DNA of 12,709 nt from Vallitaleaceae bacterium (lineage in GTDB: Bacteria > Bacillota > Clostridia > Lachnospirales > Vallitaleaceae). The DNA lies in contig JAQICP010000515.1 in assembly GCA_027858555.1 (NCBI GenBank), forward strand, positions 1 to 12,709, in the 5' to 3' direction. The notes beneath the pieces were generated by a model. That model made no database searches. It saw nothing but the letters and a program-made list of their open reading frames with translations, and was not told where the DNA came from. Position 1 is the first letter of the stretch, and each line of letters begins with the position of its first letter. Positions 6,696 through 12,709 of this stretch are shown here, piece by piece. The translations under genes were made by a program, and so were the position numbers.

Positions 6696-8306
6696 ATGGT
6701 CTATATTTTAATTGGATTGATTGGTTTACTTTTCGGAATAGGGGCAACCTATTTAGTAATGAACCAACTTGCTATAAACAAAGCACAACAACAGGTTATC
6801 GTAATACCTCCCAAAAATTATGTATTTGCTAAAACGGATGATATTATCTTAATATTCAATGATGAGTATAAACTAGTTGATTATAATACTTCGGCAAAAA
6901 AATACTACACCCTTAATGAAACTTCTATTAATAAAAGCATTCAAAGTATCGATGAAGGCTTATTTTTAATAGTCAAAAGCAATACCCTTTCAACGTCAAC
7001 TAAAAAAAACATTGAACTTGATAAAGGTAGCAAGACAAACCACTTCCTTATGGAACAACATCCTTTAAAAGTAGAGGATGTTAATAGAAATTTCTATTTC
7101 TTATCCCTAAGAGATAATACTAATGTTCACATGGCACTCGCAGAGCTTAAAACACTTAAAAAGGCAGCAGAAGATAGCATTGGTGAAAAATCCATGTTTT
7201 TAGCCAATATGAGCCACGAACTAAGAACACCTCTTAATGCACTTATTGGGATGTCTGAACTAATGATTGAAACAAGCCTTGATGAGAATCAACAGGACTT
7301 GATTACTAGCATCAACCAATCTGCTAACATACTGTACGATATCATTAATACCATACTGGACTTTTCAAAATTGGAAGCCAACCAAATGGGGCTCGAATCA
7401 GCACCAATCGATATCATCAAAATCATGGGTGAGATTGCCACCATCTTCACACACGAAGCTAAAGTTAAAAACATAGCTTTTAATGTGACTGCCGATAATC
7501 ATATCCCCACAGTTTTAGGCGATCAAGTCAGACTACGCCAAATCATAGTCAATCTTGTTGGCAACGCTATCAAGTTCACACATTTAGGTTCTGTTAATTT
7601 AACAGCTAATCTGCTTAAAAAATATAAAAACAACGTGGATATCGAATTCATTATAGCAGATACGGGTATCGGCTTTAACGAAGATACTAAAGAAAGAATA
7701 TTCAACCCTTTTGTACAAGAAGACGACTCCATAACCAGACAATTTGGTGGCACCGGACTTGGTCTTCCTATCTGCAAATCATTGATTGATATGTATGGTG
7801 GTACCTTGCATATAAAAAGTGCTGTAGGTGTTGGTTCAACTTTCACCTTCATCATATCATTCAAGTTGACAGAAACTGATTTTTCTATTGCCGAAACCAA
7901 AGTAGCTACATCAAGTACTCAAAAAACTGGTCGGATTTTAGTGGCAGAGGACAATAAAACCAACCAAAAGTTACTTAAAATGCAATTGCAAAAATACAAA
8001 TACGAGGTTAGTATCGTTGATAATGGTCAAGAAGTGGTAGAAGAGTATTTCGAGAATCCTTATGATATCATCATCATGGATTGTCAGATGCCTATCATGG
8101 ATGGTTATTGTGCCACCCTTATTATTAGACAACAAGAAGAATTGTTTGACCGCCATATTCCGATCATAGCATTAACTGCCAGTGCTCTTAAAGAAGACAA
8201 GGAAAAATGCATACAAACAGGTATGGATGATTACATAACAAAGCCTGTAAAAATAGAAACACTTCATCAGACTATACAGACATGGCTCAACAAACCAAAA
8301 GGCTAG
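6696..8306 (+). CDS. membrane-anchored hybrid sensor histidine kinase
   Basis: Hybrid kinase of 536 aa (numbering from the ATG at 6696). One hydrophobic helix (residues 2-25) anchors it in the membrane with no extracellular sensor loop. A PAS-like region (about 48-145) and a short coiled stretch lead to the HisKA box SHELRTPLN with phospho-acceptor H174. The ATPase domain has the N box (NLVGNAIKF, N290), G1 box (DTGIG, D322) and G2 box (GGTGLGL, 351-357). A receiver domain closes the protein (about 413-530) with acidic pocket E418/D419, phospho-acceptor D462 (MDCQMP), T494 and K516. All catalytic residues are present. The signal is probably internal, through the PAS-like part, but no cofactor motif is recognisable. 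The frame extends 20 codons upstream to 6636, but that start lacks a ribosome binding site. First gene of the kinase-HPt-regulator operon. Confidence 0.94.
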   Translation: MVYILIGLIGLLFGIGATYLVMNQLAINKAQQQVIVIPPKNYVFAKTDDIILIFNDEYKLVDYNTSAKKYYTLNETSINKSIQSIDEGLFLIVKSNTLSTSTKKNIELDKGSKTNHFLMEQHPLKVEDVNRNFYFLSLRDNTNVHMALAELKTLKKAAEDSIGEKSMFLANMSHELRTPLNALIGMSELMIETSLDENQQDLITSINQSANILYDIINTILDFSKLEANQMGLESAPIDIIKIMGEIATIFTHEAKVKNIAFNVTADNHIPTVLGDQVRLRQIIVNLVGNAIKFTHLGSVNLTANLLKKYKNNVDIEFIIADTGIGFNEDTKERIFNPFVQEDDSITRQFGGTGLGLPICKSLIDMYGGTLHIKSAVGVGSTFTFIISFKLTETDFSIAETKVATSSTQKTGRILVAEDNKTNQKLLKMQLQKYKYEVSIVDNGQEVVEEYFENPYDIIIMDCQMPIMDGYCATLIIRQQEELFDRHIPIIALTASALKEDKEKCIQTGMDDYITKPVKIETLHQTIQTWLNKPKG

Positions 8307-8331
8307 CTATGTCAACGCTTGGGAGATTTTT

Positions 8332-8739
8332 ATGAGTGAGATGGATAATGTAATTCCAATTGGTGTTCACATCACAAGATTTATGAACGATATGGGTATT
8401 GATGATTTTGATGATATAGGGTTTTTATATCAGGATTATATATTTGAATGTATTGATTTAGTTGAATCAATTAGTAATATGATGTTAACTGCCGCGCCTG
8501 CCGAAGTAGAAAAATTAATCCACAACTTCAAAGGTGTTTCAGCTAACCTATATGTTGATCCAGTCTATTCATTGCTACTGGTGTTAGATAACTATCTATT
8601 AAGTCATTCGCTGGATCAAAAAACAGATCAAGAAGCTAATGACTTGTGGCAAGAGATAAAGAGAACCTTTGCACGTGCCTGCATAGATATAGTGGCATTT
8701 TTTGCTACCAATGGTGTTAGTTTAGAACTAAACAGATAA
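8332..8739 (+). CDS. stand-alone HPt phosphotransfer protein
   Basis: A 135-aa acidic helical protein with the HPt signature HNFKGVSANL: H64 is the expected phospho-acceptor and K67-G68 fit the HxxKG pattern. Flanking helices (about 24-52 and 75-120) fit a four-helix HPt bundle. In a phosphorelay it would take the phosphoryl group from the receiver domain of the hybrid kinase and pass it to the receiver encoded next. The start has GGGAG 6 nt upstream, and it lies 25 bp after the kinase gene. The match is to the motif, since HPt proteins share little overall sequence. No signal peptide or membrane segment. Confidence 0.8.
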   Translation: MSEMDNVIPIGVHITRFMNDMGIDDFDDIGFLYQDYIFECIDLVESISNMMLTAAPAEVEKLIHNFKGVSANLYVDPVYSLLLVLDNYLLSHSLDQKTDQEANDLWQEIKRTFARACIDIVAFFATNGVSLELNR

Positions 8740-8750
8740 GAGGTGATAAT

Positions 8751-9395
8751 ATGCTATTTACTGGAAAAGTAGTTATGATTGTAGACGATTCATATACCAT
8801 AAGACATCAAGTAAGATTATTACTAAGCAAATATGATATTATTGTAATTGAGGCCCACAACAAGACTTCTATGCTGAACCATCTTCTGTATAAGGGTCAA
8901 TTGGTAGATTTGATACTGATGGACTTAGGGTTAAAAGAAACCTCTGGTTTTGATTTAATGGAATTTCTACAAGCAACACCAAATTATAAGCATATACCTA
9001 TCATAGTGCTAACAGGTGACGCAACTAAAAACACAGTTCTTGAAGCTGCATCAGCTTTTAAAATTGAGCATTATGCTATTAAACCAATCGATCCGATCAG
9101 TCTTTCTAATAAAGTTTTGACCGTTCTTGAGAAGCAGCATTTTTCAAATCATTCTAATATGAACCCAGAGGTCGCCGAACGTCTTAAGACTCATAAAAAA
9201 GAACAATTATCAAAAGATGCCAACAAATCTGCATCGTCTGACGAGAATAGTAAAGCAACTGATCCTAATCCTAATCATATTGAAAAAATTCTGAAGTCCA
9301 CGCTTACTAATCCGAAAACCGAGCCGGATAGCAATAAGCCGCAAAAGGATAAGATGCATACTAATATAGATAATATCAATAAAAGACTTCAGTAG
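8751..9395 (+). CDS. single-domain response regulator with polar C-terminal tail
   Basis: A 214-aa protein. Residues 5-130 are a receiver domain with acidic pair D12/D13, phospho-acceptor D58 (LMDLGL), T88 (VLTGD) and K111 (IKPID), all in place. After it comes a tail of about 80 residues (132-214) rich in Lys, Ser, Asn, Asp and Pro, probably disordered, with no DNA-binding or enzymatic domain. It is therefore the end of the relay by domain count, acting by protein contact or as a phosphate sink. GAGGTG stands 5 nt before the ATG and the gene starts 11 bp after the HPt gene. The 3' end comes within 2 bp of the convergent tetR gene. Confidence 0.92.
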   Translation: MLFTGKVVMIVDDSYTIRHQVRLLLSKYDIIVIEAHNKTSMLNHLLYKGQLVDLILMDLGLKETSGFDLMEFLQATPNYKHIPIIVLTGDATKNTVLEAASAFKIEHYAIKPIDPISLSNKVLTVLEKQHFSNHSNMNPEVAERLKTHKKEQLSKDANKSASSDENSKATDPNPNHIEKILKSTLTNPKTEPDSNKPQKDKMHTNIDNINKRLQ

Positions 9396-9397
9396 CC

Positions 9398-10057
9398 TTA
9401 AGCACTGGCAAGATATCTTAGCATCATGTCTTTGTATATTTTAATGCCCTCGCCTGAAACAACTGTGTCTTGATGTAGCATTTCAACTTGAAATGCTATT
9501 TTTTGTCCAATCAGACGATATAGATTGATCATACTGAGCGCAGTTTCTTGCAAATCCACATCTTTGCGAATGGTACCGTCTTTAATGCCCTCAATAAGGA
9601 CTTGATTCAACATTCGAATTTCTTCATCTAGTAGTCTTCTAAACACATCTGTATGATTGTATCCATGCAGATCAGAAGAAGCATCAACATGGGTTAATAG
9701 GAATATTTCAAACTGTTCAACAAACGACAATAGCTGCGCCTTAGTTTTATAACCAGCAAGTAGATAGTCAATGAGCTGTTCTGCTTTATCTAAACCACTT
9801 CCCGTTAATATGAGGTCGTTATCCAATATAGATTCATCTATATATTCAAGCGCAACTGCATACACTAAGTCAGACTTATTCTTATAATATCTGTAAACAG
9901 ATGCCACCCCAACTTCTGCTTTGTCAGCGATATCTTGCATAGACGTGTTTTCTATGCTCTTACTCGTAAACATAGCCTTGGCAGCATTAATAACTTCTAA
10001 TTTCCGTTTATTAATGGCCTCGCTGCGTTCGCGCTCTCTTTTTTCTTTAGCACCCAT
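9398..10057 (-). CDS. TetR/AcrR family transcriptional regulator
   Basis: A 219-aa TetR-type repressor. After a very basic N-terminus (residues 2-19) comes the DNA-binding three-helix domain (20-66), with the helix-turn-helix in SMQDIADKAEVG and VASVYRYYKNKSDL. The rest (75-219) is helical and variable, as expected for ligand binding and dimerisation; the ligand is unknown. It starts 8 bp after the GH2-like gene on the same strand. There is no usable ribosome binding site at proper distance, so translation is probably coupled to that gene, and a shared transcript is likely. Co-transcription with a large enzyme-like gene suggests that it regulates its own operon, though the promoter is outside the window. 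A plus-strand terminator hairpin lies inside its C-terminal coding part. Confidence 0.93.
   Translation of the reverse strand: MGAKEKRERERSEAINKRKLEVINAAKAMFTSKSIENTSMQDIADKAEVGVASVYRYYKNKSDLVYAVALEYIDESILDNDLILTGSGLDKAEQLIDYLLAGYKTKAQLLSFVEQFEIFLLTHVDASSDLHGYNHTDVFRRLLDEEIRMLNQVLIEGIKDGTIRKDVDLQETALSMINLYRLIGQKIAFQVEMLHQDTVVSGEGIKIYKDMMLRYLASA
9476..9504 (+). terminator. intrinsic terminator of the phosphorelay operon, inside tetR
   Basis: TAGCATTTCAA (9476-9486) and TTGAAATGCTA (9488-9498) are perfect 11-nt inverted arms around one base; a realistic hairpin is a 9-bp stem with a 5-nt loop. Six T residues follow directly on the plus strand only (9499-9504). It sits 80 nt past the response regulator stop, antisense to tetR codons for IAFQVEML. 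The stem is AT-rich, so efficiency is uncertain. Confidence 0.6.
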
Positions 10058-10065
10058 ACTCTGGG

Positions 10066-12709
10066 CTAATACACTTTACTAATCTTAAAAGCATAAGTAT
10101 ATTCCTTATTTTTGAGTATTTTAAAGGGTGTGGTACCTCTTTTTTTGGGGTGATAGGACCCAACACCTTGCTGTTTAAGATCGATATTAACAGTCACTGT
10201 TTCTCGGCTACGCAATTTATGAGCATGTGTCGCTGTATCCAAGTCATCAAGGGTATACGGCCAAGCACTGACATTCAGTAGGCTTTCGCCTGTTTCTTCG
10301 AACATAAGCCCTTCACCCTCTTTAGTCGAGAGTGTAAGCCATCTGATTTCAGTTCGGTTTGAGTTTTCTTGCGGTCTCACATAGTTATGAATGTACTCGC
10401 TGATATGACATTCATAGACGCCAACTTTCGCACCTTTTTCACGATCATCATAATGCTCATGATAACCCTTTCCATACCATGTCAGATATTGATAGTCATG
10501 GGTCATGTCAAATGTTGTCCCTATTTTGATCACTTCACGCTTTGGTGTCATCTGATTAAATACTTCTATATTACCTCTTCCATCAACGCTATACCTTGTT
10601 AAAACTACATTTCGAATGCCTTGAACTTTCCTATGGATAGTAATGGTGACAAGGTTTTTCAGGTCCTCTATTTCAACTTTTTTAACCACGTACCCTTCTG
10701 ATGCTTTTTTCCAAAACTTCTTCCGCTTTTTGTCACTTAGAAGGTCATGGTCCGTCATGGCTCTATGGAAATTAAGTTTCAGTGGTGACACAAGATATTC
10801 TACCTCATCGTACATAATAGACGTAATGTCTCCGGTCAATTTGGATATTCTTATATTGAATCCATTACCATCAATTTCTGTTTTGATTTTCCTGTCATAT
10901 ACTTTTAGTTCTGACTCAGTAAAAACCGGTACTTTTTGGGACATTTCAAAAGGCATCTTGAATTGATCCCATGCCACGATACAGCCTGCTTCTTCATAAA
11001 ATTGTGTTTCTTTTAATCTCAAGCTTATGGAAATGTGATACTCAGCTCCGAGTATGCGTTCATAACTGCTAATAGGAATAATGAGTTCAGCACTCTCGCT
11101 TGGTTCAATATATATCTCGTCAAATGTACCTTCTTGTAACAGCTCGCCATCTTCTAATAAATCCCAAGTCAGATAATACTTTGACAGGTCTGCAAATACA
11201 TGCTTATTAGTTATCTTAATCTTATGACTGCTAAGATCTATTGCTTCAATCTTTATAGGTTGATAGACTTTCTTAACTTCATATGCTGCAGGGTGCATAA
11301 CCCTGTCTGCTGATACGATACCATGGACACATTCATAGGTACTACTGACTTCTTCGCCAAAATCGCCGCCGTACAACCATTGCTTTTCCCCATGATCATC
11401 CCACATCAGCGACTGGTCCACAAAATCCCATATAAAACCACCACACCAATTGTCATAATTTTCAAAGCGTTCTACATAGGCGTCTAACAAGCCAAGTCCA
11501 TTCTCTGAGCTTGGTGCAAATGCACATAGTAATGCTGGCATATCTTTGTAATCTTCGTTTATATAGGCCATATCCCTAACTCTAGCAGGTCTTAGATTGT
11601 TAAACCTACCAACACCTATATCTTCATGATTTCCTATGGCATCAACAAACTCTAGTGATCCAAACTGCTTGGACAAGACATCCGTGGTCATTAAGTCCGT
11701 ATCCTTTTCATAATGAAATGGTCTCGTCGTATCTGATCTTAATGCCACTTTTTTCATCACTAAGAAATTATCACCGTAACCGGCATCATTCCCCAGTGAC
11801 CACATGATGACACTGGCATGATTCTTATCCCGCTCCACCATCCTCATCATTCTATCTATAACAGCCTTCGTCCACATAGGGTCAGAGCCTGGTATTTGCT
11901 TGCTAGTTAGGCCATGGGTCTCCACATTAGCCTCATCAATGACATAAATACCGTGTTTATCACACAATTCATAGAAGTAAGTATCATTAGGGTAATGACT
12001 TGTTCTTATGGCATTAATATTACATTGTTTAATGATTCTGATATCTTCTTCATATCTTTCTTCAGATATGCTATAGCCCGTCTCTGGATCAAAATCATGC
12101 CGGTTGATGCCTTTTAAGAGGATTGGCTTATTGTTAATCAAGAGCTGCCCTGCCGTGATTCGAATCTCTCTAAACCCGAACATGAATTTCTTAACTTGTA
12201 TCACGGTGCCATTGCCCTCTTTCAAATACATCAAAATCACATATAGATTAGGCAGTTCGGCCGACCACAAATCAATACCCATAATACTAGTCTCTAAATG
12301 TACTTTTTTAATCTCACTATGTCTGGCCACTAACCGTCCATCAAAATCATGCACCACTTCACCTGAATTATTAATAATCTCAACTTTTATCTGAAGTGCT
12401 TGATTCTTATCAATTGCACTGATAACCTCTACATCCAGATCTAAATGAACCAGATTGGTTGCGGCTTCAACCTGACATCTTGCGAAATAGTCATTAATGT
12501 GTATTTTGGGTTCGTGATAGATGAACACATCTCTAAAGATGCCACTTAAGAACCATATGTCCTGATCCTCCAGATACGAACCTGCCGCATAACGATATAC
12601 TTCTACACTGATTGTATTATCACCAATTCTTATATAATCTGTAATATCAAAGGCCGCCGGTGTCATCGAGCCCACTGAATAGCCTACCTTGATCTCGTTA
12701 ATCCATATA
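10066..12709 (-). CDS. GH2 beta-galactosidase-like protein with altered active site (5' end outside window)
   Basis: Intact frame of 880 visible codons; the 5' end lies beyond base 12709, and by comparison with LacZ-type proteins of about 1,000 residues some 130-150 are missing. The order is that of GH2: sugar-binding domain (GSYLEDQDIW, IFRDVF), Ig-like domain, TIM barrel (GINRHDFDP, SHYPN, DEANVETHG, GGFIWDFVDQSL), a linking beta domain and the large C-terminal beta-galactosidase domain (YVRPQEN, DLDTATHAHKL). By-eye alignment to E. coli LacZ keeps H357, H391, E416, H418 and D201, but the acid/base E461 is Asp (codon 11785-11787), the nucleophile E537 is Ala (11521-11523) and H540 is Pro (11512-11514). 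F601 and N604 are Glu and His, and the GDxSWG motif with W999 is absent. Ordinary lactase activity is therefore unlikely. It is followed 8 bp later by a TetR gene. No secretion signal can be judged. Confidence 0.9.
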   Translation of the reverse strand, partial: IWINEIKVGYSVGSMTPAAFDITDYIRIGDNTISVEVYRYAAGSYLEDQDIWFLSGIFRDVFIYHEPKIHINDYFARCQVEAATNLVHLDLDVEVISAIDKNQALQIKVEIINNSGEVVHDFDGRLVARHSEIKKVHLETSIMGIDLWSAELPNLYVILMYLKEGNGTVIQVKKFMFGFREIRITAGQLLINNKPILLKGINRHDFDPETGYSISEERYEEDIRIIKQCNINAIRTSHYPNDTYFYELCDKHGIYVIDEANVETHGLTSKQIPGSDPMWTKAVIDRMMRMVERDKNHASVIMWSLGNDAGYGDNFLVMKKVALRSDTTRPFHYEKDTDLMTTDVLSKQFGSLEFVDAIGNHEDIGVGRFNNLRPARVRDMAYINEDYKDMPALLCAFAPSSENGLGLLDAYVERFENYDNWCGGFIWDFVDQSLMWDDHGEKQWLYGGDFGEEVSSTYECVHGIVSADRVMHPAAYEVKKVYQPIKIEAIDLSSHKIKITNKHVFADLSKYYLTWDLLEDGELLQEGTFDEIYIEPSESAELIIPISSYERILGAEYHISISLRLKETQFYEEAGCIVAWDQFKMPFEMSQKVPVFTESELKVYDRKIKTEIDGNGFNIRISKLTGDITSIMYDEVEYLVSPLKLNFHRAMTDHDLLSDKKRKKFWKKASEGYVVKKVEIEDLKNLVTITIHRKVQGIRNVVLTRYSVDGRGNIEVFNQMTPKREVIKIGTTFDMTHDYQYLTWYGKGYHEHYDDREKGAKVGVYECHISEYIHNYVRPQENSNRTEIRWLTLSTKEGEGLMFEETGESLLNVSAWPYTLDDLDTATHAHKLRSRETVTVNIDLKQQGVGSYHPKKRGTTPFKILKNKEYTYAFKISKVY

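Noticed and set aside
8309..8335. Eight-codon frame between the kinase and HPt genes
   Set aside because: It has no ribosome binding site of its own and merely overlaps the HPt start; nothing suggests a leader peptide.
12673..12675. GTG as the start codon of the GH2-like gene
   Set aside because: The frame stays open to the window edge and the codons before it read WINEIKVGYSVGS, the usual GH2 sugar-binding domain sequence. The gene is cut by the window, not started here.

Overview
The window looks like chromosomal DNA from an anaerobic, low-GC member of the Clostridia (Bacillota). The grounds are the AT-rich sequence, strong AAGGAGG-type ribosome binding sites, sigma-A type promoters, and a trimeric-type NAD-linked [FeFe] hydrogenase operon with an adjacent PHP-domain gene. 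Genus cannot be set from the sequence alone; a Vallitalea- or Lachnospirales-like organism is a guess. I see no tRNA, rRNA, CRISPR array, insertion sequence or phage gene.

Layout. (1) 1-717, minus: an MBL-fold metallo-hydrolase whose 3' end lies outside the window. (2) 718-1088: a gap with its promoter, a doubtful small ORF and the hydrogenase operon terminator. (3) 1089-5605, minus, transcribed hydC-hndB-hydB-hydA: a complete NADH-linked, probably electron-bifurcating [FeFe] hydrogenase. (4) 5750-6454, minus: a PHP-domain phosphoesterase-like gene just upstream of hydC. (5) 6696-9395, plus: a three-gene phosphorelay made of a membrane-anchored hybrid histidine kinase, a stand-alone HPt protein and a single-domain response regulator with a long polar tail and no output domain. 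(6) 9398-12709, minus: a GH2 beta-galactosidase-like gene (5' end outside the window) followed 8 bp later by a TetR/AcrR regulator.

How the parts work together. The hydrogenase would pass electrons between NAD(H), ferredoxin and protons and so balance fermentation. Two 18-bp sites resembling the operator of the NADH sensor Rex lie in the only two promoter regions of this block: one in the hydC leader, one directly over the -10 of the PHP gene. This suggests that the PHP protein and the hydrogenase respond to the same redox signal. The phosphorelay genes run divergently from the PHP gene and converge on the tetR gene, with only 2 bp between coding regions; a likely terminator for the phosphorelay operon is embedded inside the tetR coding sequence.

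The most unusual protein is the GH2 homologue. Its frame is intact over 880 visible codons and the fold signatures are clear, but the catalytic nucleophile is Ala, the acid/base is Asp, and several other substrate or metal residues known from E. coli LacZ are replaced. It is either a pseudoenzyme or a GH2 enzyme with a changed mechanism. Its tight pairing with a TetR regulator makes a sensory or non-hydrolytic role worth considering.
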